The notes under the pieces: generated by a model
What the model was told of the DNA's origin: nothing
The model's input: only the letters and a program-made list of their open reading frames with translations
The model's database searches: none
Program-made: the position numbers and the translations under genes
Assembly: GCF_020831925.1 (NCBI RefSeq)
Contig: NZ_JAFIFQ010000023.1
Coordinates: forward strand, 1-52,619
Length of the DNA stretch: 52,619 nucleotides
DNA from: Alkalimonas sp.
GTDB taxonomy: Bacteria; Pseudomonadota; Gammaproteobacteria; Enterobacterales; Alteromonadaceae
Direction of reading: 5' to 3'
Part shown: one piece after another, positions 28,531-37,767 of the stretch
Layout of the letters: every line of letters starts with the position of its first letter
Numbering within the stretch: position 1 is the first letter of the stretch

Positions 28531-29571
28531 TTAACGGATAATGACTTGCTCTTCGCTGTCTGAAGCAGCTTGAATCTCACCCAGATGCCAGGCCACTTCA
28601 CCAGCCTGTTGCAACATCTCTATAGCGGCTGGCAATGCCTGGGCAGGAACCACCACAATCATGCCAACACCACAGTTGAAGGTGCGGTACATTTCATGGG
28701 TTGTTACGTTGCCTTGCTGCTGCAACCAGGTGAAAATGGCTGGCCATTCCCAGCTAGACCCATCAACTACGGCTTTGCTACCTTGTGGTAAGACGCGGGG
28801 AATGTTCTCCCAAAAGCCACCACCAGTGATATGGCAAAGGGCATGCACCGGTTGTTGTTTAATAAGGCTAAGCAGGTTTTTCACATAAATACGGGTTGGT
28901 TCAAGCAAATGATCGGCAATGGACTTGCCTGCCAGTTCTGTGTCAGCTGACTGGCCACTAATTTCTAAGATCTTGCGAATTAAAGAAAAGCCATTGGAGT
29001 GAGGGCCGGATGACGCGAGGGCGATGAGTTGATCGCCAGCTTGCACCTTACTGCCATCAATTAACTCAGACTTTTCGACCACGCCAACACAGAACCCAGC
29101 AATATCGTAATCTTCACCATGGTACATACCAGGCATTTCAGCGGTCTCGCCGCCGACTAAAGCGCAGCCTGATTGTGCACAGCCATCGGCAATGCCTTCG
29201 ACCACAGTCGCAGCTGTTTCCACATCTAACTTGCCAGTGGCGTAGTAATCGAGGAAAAATAGTGGTTCTGCACCTTGTACGATCAAATCATTGACGCACA
29301 TGGCAACCAGATCAATACCAACACCATCATGGCGCTTTAAATCCATAGCTAAGCGCAGCTTAGTGCCAACACCATCGGTGCCGGAGACCAATACAGGCTC
29401 TTTGTAGCCAGCCGGGATTTGGCACAGGGCACCGAAACCACCTAAGCCACCCATGACTTCAGGGCGATGCGTGCGTTTGACAGCACCTTTGATGCGATCG
29501 ACCAGGGCGTTACCCGCATCGATATCGACACCGGCGTCTTTGTAACTTAGGGATGGATTTTGGTTGCTCAC
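28531..29571 (-). CDS. purM: phosphoribosylformylglycinamidine cyclo-ligase PurM
   Basis: A 346-residue AIR synthetase. [15 protein letters not shown] at the start, [12 protein letters not shown] (ATP/FGAM site), MCVNDL and [11 protein letters not shown] are diagnostic. GTG at 29571 is preferred because AGGA lies five bases upstream and the length then matches E. coli PurM; an upstream in-frame TTG (29583) lacks such a site. First gene of purMN. Confidence 0.96.
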   Translation of the reverse strand: MSNQNPSLSYKDAGVDIDAGNALVDRIKGAVKRTHRPEVMGGLGGFGALCQIPAGYKEPVLVSGTDGVGTKLRLAMDLKRHDGVGIDLVAMCVNDLIVQGAEPLFFLDYYATGKLDVETAATVVEGIADGCAQSGCALVGGETAEMPGMYHGEDYDIAGFCVGVVEKSELIDGSKVQAGDQLIALASSGPHSNGFSLIRKILEISGQSADTELAGKSIADHLLEPTRIYVKNLLSLIKQQPVHALCHITGGGFWENIPRVLPQGSKAVVDGSSWEWPAIFTWLQQQGNVTTHEMYRTFNCGVGMIVVVPAQALPAAIEMLQQAGEVAWHLGEIQAASDSEEQVIIR

Positions 29572-29641
29572 GGCATTCCTCAATTGAACAAGGGCTGAAA
29601 ATGGACGCTATTTTACCTGCATAATCATTGCGACAAAAGCA

Positions 29642-30049
29642 TTACTGGGTAGCATTTGCCATTGCCTGTTCGACATAGCCGGCTACACTGATGCTGTCAT
29701 CCTGTATGATCTTATGGTAAACAACTGATGCAAATGGAAATTCTTTGTCCAGGTAGGTTAGGCAAAGATAAGGCGCATCCTGAGTGCTTTTGTCGTGAAA
29801 CCACTCACCACCCAGCTCACGGCGAAAGACTTCGCCAGTGTAGGCTCCCAGAATGGTGCATAAAGTGAACAATAAGTCCTGTGCATGCGCTTGTTTCTTT
29901 TGACGTTGATGCAAAGCGGACACCAAGGTGTCGAGTTGCAGCAAGCTAGCCCGGCTAAAATCCAGCTCGAGCTGAAATTCTTCTTTAGCGTAGTTAACGG
30001 CATCATCGGCTGACTGAACCATCAGGTCCCTGAGCTGTTGATCGTGCAT
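29642..30049 (-). CDS. conserved hypothetical protein, possibly DUF3806-like
   Basis: A 135-residue soluble, acidic protein without signal peptide or membrane helix. The middle (LCTILGAYTGEVFRRELGGEW, from about 62) and the following YLCLTYLDKEFPF recall DUF3806-type domains, which have no established function. That resemblance is from memory and tentative. It begins 28 bases inside the end of the LysR gene, so the two are coupled, and its stop is about 70 bases from the purM start. Confidence 0.6.
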   Translation of the reverse strand: MHDQQLRDLMVQSADDAVNYAKEEFQLELDFSRASLLQLDTLVSALHQRQKKQAHAQDLLFTLCTILGAYTGEVFRRELGGEWFHDKSTQDAPYLCLTYLDKEFPFASVVYHKIIQDDSISVAGYVEQAMANATQ

Positions 30050-30954
30050 AGATTCTCCCTATTTTGTTCCGATTGATGGGCTGCTAACAGGCACTGACGT
30101 AGTAACTTACTGCCGGGGCCCAATTGTTCTTCGTATGGACTTAATAAGGCCATGGGGGCAAGCTTTTCTCCACCACTGCCCAGCTGCAGTACCTTCAGGC
30201 TGCCGTCTTTTAAACCCGTTTGCACGGTGTAATCTGGCAGCCAGCAAAAGCCAAGACCCAGTTGCAGAATTTCGATGGCCTCGTAAAAATTATCAACGGT
30301 CCAGCGCTGTTCGGATTTCAACCATCCGCCTTGCTCTTGTGGTTTTTGCGCGGTATCACGAATCACGATTTGCAGCTGTTGGCTTAGCTCAGCCAGATCC
30401 AGCTTACTATGGTCGGCAAGAGGATGCTTGCTACCAACTACAGGAATAAAGCGGGTGACATACAAGGGTTCACCAAGATGGCCTTTGGGCACCTGGCCTG
30501 TGATCACCAGATCAGCGCTCTTATCGCGGATAATCTCGGCTGTTCCGGTGAGCACTGAATCAATAATTTGCACCCGGCTGCCACGGCTTTGCGGGTAAAA
30601 TTTCAGCAATGCCTGATAAAGATAATGCTTAGGATAAGCCAATTCAACCGCGATCCGAATTTCTGGTTCCCAGCCTTTATCAATGGTGTCTGCGAGTCGC
30701 TCCAAGTCTTCGATTTGTTGGGTCACCATGCGGGAGCGCCGAAGCATCACTTCACCTGCTTCGGTTAAAAAGGCTTTACGACCTTTCACTTCCAGCAGCT
30801 CGACACCCAGCATGCTTTGTAGTTTAGCCACCGCATGGTTTAAAGAAGACTGACTTTTATTGAGTAGATCAGCAGCCTGGGCATAGCCGCCGGCATCGAC
30901 AACTGCTTGCAGGATACGCCATTGTTCGATGGTGGTTTTAGGGCGATAGGGCAT
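30022..30954 (-). CDS. LysR-family transcriptional regulator
   Basis: A 310-residue LysR-type regulator. It has an N-terminal winged helix (about 8-65, with GGYAQAADLLNKSQSSLNHAV as the DNA-binding helices), a linker helix (about 66-90) and a two-lobed effector domain (about 97-290). It differs from most LysR genes in lacking a divergent target. Instead it lies downstream of cmoB on the same strand and overlaps a small unknown gene. The effector and regulon are not deducible. Confidence 0.88.
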   Translation of the reverse strand: MPYRPKTTIEQWRILQAVVDAGGYAQAADLLNKSQSSLNHAVAKLQSMLGVELLEVKGRKAFLTEAGEVMLRRSRMVTQQIEDLERLADTIDKGWEPEIRIAVELAYPKHYLYQALLKFYPQSRGSRVQIIDSVLTGTAEIIRDKSADLVITGQVPKGHLGEPLYVTRFIPVVGSKHPLADHSKLDLAELSQQLQIVIRDTAQKPQEQGGWLKSEQRWTVDNFYEAIEILQLGLGFCWLPDYTVQTGLKDGSLKVLQLGSGGEKLAPMALLSPYEEQLGPGSKLLRQCLLAAHQSEQNRENLCTINSSGT

Positions 30955-30986
30955 AAGTCAGTCGCTCTCCTTTGGGTAACCGGCCG

Positions 30987-31955
30987 TTAGCGTTCAGCAA
31001 CAATCACAGCCCGAAGCGGCGCTGGGTAACCTTCAATGGTTTTACTATGGTCATTTGGGTCGAGAAAATCAATTAAACTTTCATTTTCCATCCAGGCGGT
31101 GGCTCGTTGCTCTTGCAAGCTGGTTGGGCTGCAATCCACTACACGAGGACTTTTAAAGCCAAGCCGTTTTAGCCAGTGACACAAAGCAGCACAGCTTGGA
31201 ATAAACCAGACATTGCGCATTTTGGCGTAGCGTTCACCGGGAACCAAAACGGTGTGCTCATCGCCTTCCACCACCAAGGTTTCCAGTACCAGCTCGCCAC
31301 CCGTGCGTAGCTGCATTTTCAGCTGTTGTAAAAACTCCAGTGGCGAGCGACGGTGATAGAGCACTCCCATGGAAAAGACCGTATCAAAGACTTGCAGTTC
31401 AGGCAGTTCGTCACAGCCTATCGGTAACAGATGCACCCTTGGATCCGGATTAAAGTGTTTGATGGCCTCAAACTGGCTATAAAACAGCTGCGAAGGATCG
31501 ATGCCGACAACAAAATCGGCTTTTGCTTCGCGCATGCGCCATAGGTGATAGCCGCTGCCACAGCCAATATCCAGCACAAAGCGGTTTTTCAGTGGCTGAA
31601 TATGGGGCAAGAGACGCTGCCACTTCCAGTCTGAGCGCCATTCGGTATCGATATGAATGCCATGAATGTTGAATGGACCTTTGCGCCAGGGCATCAGCTG
31701 GCGTAATAAATGTTCAATGCGCTTACGCTGTCCCTCATCAATCGCCTCGTCAAGACCGAGCGTGATGGTATCACCTAATTCTTTGCACGAGACAGTGGTC
31801 GCTGGAAGTTGTGCCAGCACTTTTTGCCAGCGGTGAAAATCACCATGGAGAGCCTCTTTTTGCCAAAGCGCCAGTTGAGCGGGCAGGGTTTGAAGCCAGT
31901 GAGCCAGTCGATTGCCGGCGATTTGCTGGTAAAAAGGGGTAAATAAATCTGTCAT
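30987..31955 (-). CDS. cmoB: tRNA U34 carboxymethyltransferase CmoB
   Basis: A 322-residue enzyme that uses carboxy-S-adenosylmethionine made by CmoA to turn 5-hydroxyuridine-34 into 5-oxyacetyluridine in tRNA. It follows E. coli CmoB throughout ([26 protein letters not shown] and the SAM-fold motif [13 protein letters not shown]). ATG 31955 gives the family length; it starts seven bases after cmoA stops. Confidence 0.96.
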   Translation of the reverse strand: MTDLFTPFYQQIAGNRLAHWLQTLPAQLALWQKEALHGDFHRWQKVLAQLPATTVSCKELGDTITLGLDEAIDEGQRKRIEHLLRQLMPWRKGPFNIHGIHIDTEWRSDWKWQRLLPHIQPLKNRFVLDIGCGSGYHLWRMREAKADFVVGIDPSQLFYSQFEAIKHFNPDPRVHLLPIGCDELPELQVFDTVFSMGVLYHRRSPLEFLQQLKMQLRTGGELVLETLVVEGDEHTVLVPGERYAKMRNVWFIPSCAALCHWLKRLGFKSPRVVDCSPTSLQEQRATAWMENESLIDFLDPNDHSKTIEGYPAPLRAVIVAER

Positions 31956-31962
31956 GCTGATC

Positions 31963-32694
31963 TCAAGGCTGTTTAAAAGCAATCATCGAGCAAAAGTTAA
32001 AGCACTGGAACCAGACGGTGCTTTCTTCAAAGCCAGCCTGCTGCAAGCGCTGCTGGTGCTGGTCGATGCTATCGGGCTGCATCACATTTTCCAGTGCGGT
32101 GCGCTTTTGGCTGATTTCCAGCTCGCTGTAGCCATTGGCCCGCTTAAAGTCGTGATGCAAATCCACCAGCAATTGGTTGCTGCAGGAGTGCGGGCTAATG
32201 ATTTTTTCAGATAACAGCAAAATTCCGCCGGGCTTTAACGCCTGATAAATGCGAGATAGCAAGCTGGCTCTATCTTGCTTGGCTAAAAACTGCAGCGTGA
32301 AGTTCACCACCACCATGGCTGCATTGCTAAGCGCCAACTCACGGATATCGCCTTCAATCACCTCTACCGGGACTTCGGAGCGAAAAGCCTCCAGATGGCG
32401 CTGACAGCGCTGCACCATAGCCGCGCTGTTATCAACCGCAATGATTTTACAGCCCGCAACGCTGATATTGCGCCGCATTGCCAAACTGGCTGCGCCTAAA
32501 GAGCAGCCCAGATCGTAAAAGTGGCTATCGACTTGCTGGTAGCGGCTGGCTAACTGGCCTATGGTTTGGATAATGCTCTGATAACCCGGTACTGAGCGCT
32601 GAATCATATCCGGAAAGACATCGGCTACCTGATCGTCGAAGCGAAAATCCTGAATATGCGCCAGAGGCTCGGCGTAAATATGATCTTTATGCAT
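31963..32694 (-). CDS. cmoA: carboxy-S-adenosylmethionine synthase CmoA
   Basis: A 243-residue SAM-dependent enzyme that makes carboxy-SAM from SAM and prephenate. [30 protein letters not shown] and [19 protein letters not shown] match CmoA. The start at 32694 gives the usual N-terminus, but no Shine-Dalgarno sequence precedes it (the bases before it read CTCCT). A longer in-frame reading begins at 32820 inside the upstream gene. The true start is therefore open, although the length fits 32694. Confidence 0.93.
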   Translation of the reverse strand: MHKDHIYAEPLAHIQDFRFDDQVADVFPDMIQRSVPGYQSIIQTIGQLASRYQQVDSHFYDLGCSLGAASLAMRRNISVAGCKIIAVDNSAAMVQRCQRHLEAFRSEVPVEVIEGDIRELALSNAAMVVVNFTLQFLAKQDRASLLSRIYQALKPGGILLLSEKIISPHSCSNQLLVDLHHDFKRANGYSELEISQKRTALENVMQPDSIDQHQQRLQQAGFEESTVWFQCFNFCSMIAFKQP

Positions 32695-32770
32695 AGGAGA
32701 AAGGGATAAACCACCATGGGCTAAGTGTATCTGATTTTGTGATGGAACACGATCTGCTTGTACTGGCTGC

Positions 32771-33142
32771 TTACTGGGCAGCCAGGCGTTTATTGGCTTC
32801 TCGGCGCCTAACATAGTCAATCAGACCCACAATTAACAGCGCCAGGCTTTGATAAAGCGGCACCATGGCTAGGATCAGGATGGCGCGCTCGCCCTCTGCC
32901 GGGTTATTCACCAGACCAATGTAGGGGAGCAAAGCCACCAGGTGTATCAGCAGAGCGGCCAGCGGAAATAGCTTGTTTAACTGATAACGAAGGTGCAAAA
33001 AAATACAAATACCAGCTGCAGCCACGGCTGGTAGCAGCAGCCACAGCTGCAGTATGGATGCTGGTACCAGCTCGGTGCTTAGTTTGAAAACCAGCAAGGA
33101 CTGCAGTGCCAGAAGGGCCAAAGTGGTGATCAGAAGCTTCAT
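32771..33142 (-). CDS. small integral membrane protein, unknown
   Basis: A 123-residue protein with four predicted membrane helices (about 4-22, 28-48, 58-76 and 87-109) and a basic C-terminal tail (RRREANKR). I do not recognise a family. It overlaps the GNAT-nitrilase stop by four bases and precedes cmoA, so it is probably co-transcribed with both. Confidence 0.65.
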   Translation of the reverse strand: MKLLITTLALLALQSLLVFKLSTELVPASILQLWLLLPAVAAAGICIFLHLRYQLNKLFPLAALLIHLVALLPYIGLVNNPAEGERAILILAMVPLYQSLALLIVGLIDYVRRREANKRLAAQ

Positions 33143-34692
33143 GTGGACGGGGTCTCTTTCATGCTGTGTTTGCCAAGCCAGCTTACTTGATACAAATCGT
33201 GGCGTCGATCTTTTAAGTTCGTGACTGAGCCTTCATTGCGAATTTGTGTTAAGCGGTCCAGATCAAGATCGGAGAACATCAGCATTTCGGTATTGGGTGT
33301 GGTTTCTGACATGACGGCATCGTGCGGAAACGCAAAGTCGGACGGGGAGAATACCGCCGATTGAGCGTACTGCACATCCAGATTATCGACCGAAGGCAAG
33401 TTGCCGCAACTGCCGCAAATCACCACATAACACTCGTCTTCAATGGCTCTGGCCTGAGCACAGTGGCGCACCCGTAGGTAACCATTTTTGGTGTCGGTCC
33501 AGAAGGGCACAAAGAGCACATCCATTTCCTGTTCTGCCAGCAAACGGCTTAGTTCCGGGAACTCCACATCGTAGCAAATCAGAATGCCGATACGACCGGC
33601 ATCGGTTTGAAATACCTGCAGTTTATCGCCTCCCTGGATGACCCAGTCCCGGCGTTCATGTGGTGTAATATGGATTTTGCTTTGCATTTCGACGGTGCCA
33701 TCGCGCCGGCAAAGATAGCTGACATTGAACAAGTCATCACCCAGCAGCAAAGGCATGGAACCAGTGATGATGTTGATGTTGTAACTAACTGCCATATTGG
33801 ACATTTCCTGCCGAAAACGCTCGGTAAAGCCGGCCAGAAAACGAATGGCTTCGGTCTGATTGGATTTGTTGTCGCACAGGCCCATCAGCGGGGCGTTAAA
33901 AAACTCCGGAAACAGCGCAAAGTCGCTTTTGTAATCGGATAGGGCATCCACGAAGTATTCAACCTGCTGCAATACTTCATCAACGGAGGTGGCCTGGCGC
34001 ATCTGCCACTGCACCGCGCCAACCCGGATTTGGGTTTTACGGCTTTCAATCAGGCGACCTGGTGGTTCATAAAAAATATTGTTCCACTCCAGCAAGGTAG
34101 CGTAGCCTTGGGACTTTTCGTCTTCTGGCAGGTACTTTTTCAGCAAACGCTTTAACTGAAAGTCGTTGGAAAGTTGAAAGGTCAGGATTGGATCGTAAAT
34201 CTCGCGTCGCTTTACAGCTTCAAGGTAGTCGGCGGCCGACATTTCATTACTGTGTTGCTGGTAGCCTGGGATCCGGCCACCGGCAAGAATAGCCCGCAGG
34301 TTTTGCTGACGGCACAGCTCTTTTCTTACCTCGTATAAACGACGGCCTAAGCGATAACCACGATAATCCGGATCAATCAGTACATCCAGGCCATACAGAG
34401 CATCACCATGTGGATTATTCAGAATGGTCATCCGCTGACTGATTAATTCATCGTAGGTGTGTGGGTTGCTAAAGCGGTCGTAATCGACCTGCAAGGAAAG
34501 CGCAACGCCAACAATATTTTCGTGATCCACCACGCAAAACTGTCCATCCGGAAAATCCTGGATTAGTTTTTCGATGGTATGTCTAGGCCAGGCGCCACCT
34601 AGCTCGGGGTAAATCCGGTCCATCAGGCGCTTTAGTTGCGCATAATCACTGACTTCAAGGTTTCGGATTTTAATACGCAGTTCTTCTTGCAC
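33139..34692 (-). CDS. GNAT acetyltransferase fused to a carbon-nitrogen hydrolase
   Basis: A 517-residue two-domain protein. The N-terminal GNAT domain (about 5-155) has the acetyl-CoA loop RGYRLGRRLYEVR (111-123). The C-terminal nitrilase-superfamily domain (about 222-505) keeps the catalytic triad E263 (FPEF), K339 (QSKIH) and C373 (ICYDVEFPE). The combination suggests N-acylation and amide cleavage of related small molecules; the substrate is unknown. The GTG at 34692 is chosen because GGGAG lies seven bases upstream and it removes a 35-base overlap with the GGDEF gene. Confidence 0.87.
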   Translation of the reverse strand: MQEELRIKIRNLEVSDYAQLKRLMDRIYPELGGAWPRHTIEKLIQDFPDGQFCVVDHENIVGVALSLQVDYDRFSNPHTYDELISQRMTILNNPHGDALYGLDVLIDPDYRGYRLGRRLYEVRKELCRQQNLRAILAGGRIPGYQQHSNEMSAADYLEAVKRREIYDPILTFQLSNDFQLKRLLKKYLPEDEKSQGYATLLEWNNIFYEPPGRLIESRKTQIRVGAVQWQMRQATSVDEVLQQVEYFVDALSDYKSDFALFPEFFNAPLMGLCDNKSNQTEAIRFLAGFTERFRQEMSNMAVSYNINIITGSMPLLLGDDLFNVSYLCRRDGTVEMQSKIHITPHERRDWVIQGGDKLQVFQTDAGRIGILICYDVEFPELSRLLAEQEMDVLFVPFWTDTKNGYLRVRHCAQARAIEDECYVVICGSCGNLPSVDNLDVQYAQSAVFSPSDFAFPHDAVMSETTPNTEMLMFSDLDLDRLTQIRNEGSVTNLKDRRHDLYQVSWLGKHSMKETPST

Positions 34693-34717
34693 CTGAACTC
34701 TCCCAAAGTTAAAGCGA

Positions 34718-36811
34718 TTACGAACGATTGACTTTAGGCCCAGCGACTTCACTGCATTTTAGCTGTTGCAGTGTCAGTGGCTGATTTTGTTCCACATCAA
34801 AGCTCGTCATGATTTCCATTAAGGGTACGTGAAGGCCGGTGACGCCGCAAGCCTGATTTCGGCCTTTAGATTTGCCAGAGTAAAGAGCGAGATCAGCCAA
34901 TTGCAGGGCTTTTTCCCAGTTGAGTTTCTCTTCCGGAATATCATCAAATGGCAGAGTAATAAAGCCAGCGGTGGCGGTGACCACGATCGGCTGGCCATTC
35001 ACCATAAAGGGTTTCTCGGCCAGTAAATACAAAGTGCGCTCCACCAATGTATTTAAATCTTTTGGTTTGATACGGTGCAAATACAATAGAAACTCTTCTC
35101 CGCCCCAGCGAATGGCCTGATCATGTTGTCGTAGTGACTGGGTCAGGCGTTTTGCAACCTCTGTCAGGATGTCATCACCAGCGGCATGGCCATGTTGATC
35201 ATTGATTTGTTTGAAGAAATCAATATCAAGTAAAATCAAAGCGTCACGCTCTTCGCCATGATGACGGTGTTCTTTTTGTTGCCAACGCTTGGCCATTCGC
35301 TGTTGAAATGACCGCCGATTGAACAGGCCTGTCAATGGGTCACGCAGCGACTGAAACTCCAGCTGCTTGTTGGCTTCTTTTAGTCGGCGGTTAATGTGGC
35401 GGACCTTGCGGTACAGTAGCCACATCAGAATACCGGCCATAGCAGCAGCAAAAGCCGCCAGCAAGATGAGCCGGTTTTGCAGTTGCTTGTTTTCTATGGT
35501 CCGTTCCTGCAGAGCGTTGGCTTGTTCCAACCGCTGGATATGATGCGCTTGCTCTCTGGCCTGAAAGCGTTGTTGCATCTCTGCGAGGATGCGCTCCCTA
35601 TCAGCCTGGAACAGCTCTTTGTTCAGATCCCGTTGTTCACGCAGTATCGCGGCCTCTTCGATATGATAGCCTGCATGATTTAGCGCTTTGGCAAACTCCG
35701 TTAGGAAGCGTTCTAAATCAGAGCGACGACCATGCTCCCTATAATACTCGATGCCGCTGCGCATTTGCTGCAAGCCTTCGTCATGATTGCCTTGCATCAC
35801 TTCAATATAACCGAGGTTGAGCAATACGAGTTGTTGGGTATATTCATCCTCCAGCTCAATGGCCAGCTCTTTGGCTTGCAGCAGCGGCTCAATGGCTTGC
35901 TCATATTGATGCATGAGTATGTATGCTGCGCCAATATTATTAAGGCTAAGCAGAGCTATGCCCTGATAGCCCAGTTCAGAGGCTTGTTCCAGCGCTAAAT
36001 AATGCGTACGAATGGATGCTTCATGATGACCAAGCTCACCTTCGATGTAACCTTTGGTCAAATAGAACTCTGGTAGATGGTCCTTTAAACTTTCTGGCAC
36101 ACCCGCAATGGCTTGATTGATAAGCTCAAGCCCTTGCTCAAGATTTTGCATATCCGCATGAAGTTGCGCCAGCTGGCTTTGTAAATAGGTACGCCGGATA
36201 GCCGTACGCTCATCATCGGTTTCCTGAACGGCTTCCATCGCAGCGTGCAAATGCTTACTTGCCAGCTCAAACTGATTGTCCTGGATGTAAATCCGGCCTA
36301 ACAGATTGTTGGCATAATAACGAATGCGAGGCTGTACCACAGACTCCAGAAACGACTCCAACTCAACAATGGTTTGGTAGGCTTCATTCATCTGCCCTTT
36401 GATTGAAAGTACTTCAATGTGGGTAGCGAGGGCCTCGGCCATCACATCCGGACTGGGATGCTGTCTGGCGTAACTGCTTAGCCTGTCAAGAGCGGCCATT
36501 AATTGTTCATCATCGTTGTTGTATAAATAGTAAAACACTTTCATTGCATACAGGCGTGTGACGGAGGCCGGAGGCGTGGTAACTTGAATTTGTTGCTGCA
36601 TGAGCTGCAGCTGCTGCAAAGCAAGCTCCTGATCTTGATTAAGGTTGTTCAGATACATATCCAGCTGGTGCTCTAGTTTGGGATCTGTTTCAATCGACCA
36701 GGCTGCCGGCGTTTGTAGCAAGCAGATAAGAACAGCACTCAGGAATAACCTGTAGTCGAATAATTTAGGCCAGGTTGAGCCAAACCAAGGGGCGCTAGGT
36801 GCATCAAACAT
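34718..36811 (-). CDS. TPR-repeat diguanylate cyclase
   Basis: A 697-residue sensor with a signal/anchor helix (about 22-40), a periplasmic region of TPR-like helical repeats (about 45-400), a coiled coil (about 400-438) and a membrane helix (about 440-462). A cytoplasmic GGDEF domain has the active motif GGEEF (570-574) and the inhibitory site RQHD (561-564). It makes c-di-GMP in response to a periplasmic protein or ligand sensed by the repeats. It is upstream of the GNAT-nitrilase gene by 25 bases and may share its transcript. Confidence 0.9.
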   Translation of the reverse strand: MFDAPSAPWFGSTWPKLFDYRLFLSAVLICLLQTPAAWSIETDPKLEHQLDMYLNNLNQDQELALQQLQLMQQQIQVTTPPASVTRLYAMKVFYYLYNNDDEQLMAALDRLSSYARQHPSPDVMAEALATHIEVLSIKGQMNEAYQTIVELESFLESVVQPRIRYYANNLLGRIYIQDNQFELASKHLHAAMEAVQETDDERTAIRRTYLQSQLAQLHADMQNLEQGLELINQAIAGVPESLKDHLPEFYLTKGYIEGELGHHEASIRTHYLALEQASELGYQGIALLSLNNIGAAYILMHQYEQAIEPLLQAKELAIELEDEYTQQLVLLNLGYIEVMQGNHDEGLQQMRSGIEYYREHGRRSDLERFLTEFAKALNHAGYHIEEAAILREQRDLNKELFQADRERILAEMQQRFQAREQAHHIQRLEQANALQERTIENKQLQNRLILLAAFAAAMAGILMWLLYRKVRHINRRLKEANKQLEFQSLRDPLTGLFNRRSFQQRMAKRWQQKEHRHHGEERDALILLDIDFFKQINDQHGHAAGDDILTEVAKRLTQSLRQHDQAIRWGGEEFLLYLHRIKPKDLNTLVERTLYLLAEKPFMVNGQPIVVTATAGFITLPFDDIPEEKLNWEKALQLADLALYSGKSKGRNQACGVTGLHVPLMEIMTSFDVEQNQPLTLQQLKCSEVAGPKVNRS

Positions 36812-36874
36812 ATCAGTCCAGAATCAGAGTCGACCATTTAAAAGTAGCAACTATCAATTAGAAAGCCAATTGCT

Positions 36875-37270
36875 TTATTTATCAACAGTTTTTTTAGTTG
36901 ACGCTAATTCAATAGGGTGATGAGCCGAAGTGCTAGCCTGTTGGGTGCTAAGACTAATCAACCATAAGCAAGGACTTTTACGGCGGTACTTGTATGCCTG
37001 TGGCGAAGGATTGGCTATTTCCTCGGTAAATCTCTCCAAGGAAAGTGGCATACTAAGGAGGGTATCCCAAAAAAGGTAAGCACCATGTTTAATTAGCCCA
37101 GCTTGATGCATTAGCTCTAAACGTTCCTGGCACTGTCGACGCAACGTATGACTCGCGTGCAACTGCGGTGCTAGTTGAAGATGGCGTTGTAATAATTGCT
37201 CATCCTGATAGGACAGCGTTCTTGTACGAACCTTGTGCTGATGCTTTCGATTCATTCGTTGAGCAGACAT
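36875..37270 (-). CDS. hypothetical basic protein
   Basis: A 131-residue, strongly basic and helical protein (MSAQRMNRKHQHKVRTRT at the start; LQLAPQLHASHTLRRQCQERLELMH in the middle). No domain is recognised. ATG 37270 has AAGGG five bases upstream and overlaps the DCC-family gene by 19 bases, which supports co-expression. The last 30 residues are of low complexity and may be poorly conserved. Confidence 0.55.
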   Translation of the reverse strand: MSAQRMNRKHQHKVRTRTLSYQDEQLLQRHLQLAPQLHASHTLRRQCQERLELMHQAGLIKHGAYLFWDTLLSMPLSLERFTEEIANPSPQAYKYRRKSPCLWLISLSTQQASTSAHHPIELASTKKTVDK

Positions 37271-37689
37271 AGACCCTTTTTTTCCCTCCAGCGGGCCCAC
37301 AAGCGATAGCTAAAGCAACTGATAGCATAAAGTGGTGCCAAACGAAGCAAGCGGGTGGTTCGGTGAAATCCAGCTAATTCCCAATAATACAAACTGGCAT
37401 CGAAACCAATGATAAACTGCTGGCCGTCCCACAGGTGCAACTGTTGCATCATGCTGACTTTACTAACCCCGTGAAACTTTTCAAAGTCATCATCGTGCAG
37501 GTTTTTCAGTACGATTTTTCCATTGAGACGAGGCATTAGCCAAGTAATTTCTTTCGCGCAGAGGCTGCAACGTCCATCGTAGAATAGAATCGGCAGCTTA
37601 CTGTGGTTTGGCAACAAAGGTAATTCCTGTTGATTAGGCGTGGCGACGATTATTGTTTTTATTACGTCAATAGTACTCGGATCGATCAT
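37252..37689 (-). CDS. DCC-family (DUF393) thiol-disulfide oxidoreductase-like protein
   Basis: A 145-residue protein with the DCC signature YDGRCSLCAKEI (C41, C44), a thioredoxin-like CxxC near the start of the fold. An unusual N-terminal extension of about 30 residues precedes it. DUF393 proteins are predicted redox proteins of unclear role. It is divergent from the Nramp-like gene across 78 bases and overlaps the next small gene. Confidence 0.8.
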   Translation of the reverse strand: MIDPSTIDVIKTIIVATPNQQELPLLPNHSKLPILFYDGRCSLCAKEITWLMPRLNGKIVLKNLHDDDFEKFHGVSKVSMMQQLHLWDGQQFIIGFDASLYYWELAGFHRTTRLLRLAPLYAISCFSYRLWARWREKKGLCLLNE

Positions 37690-37767
37690 CTCAGACCAAG
37701 GATTGCATTGTGGCTTGCTAAAGGCATACTAGGTGACATTACTGGTTTTACAAGGACACTTTAAGCC

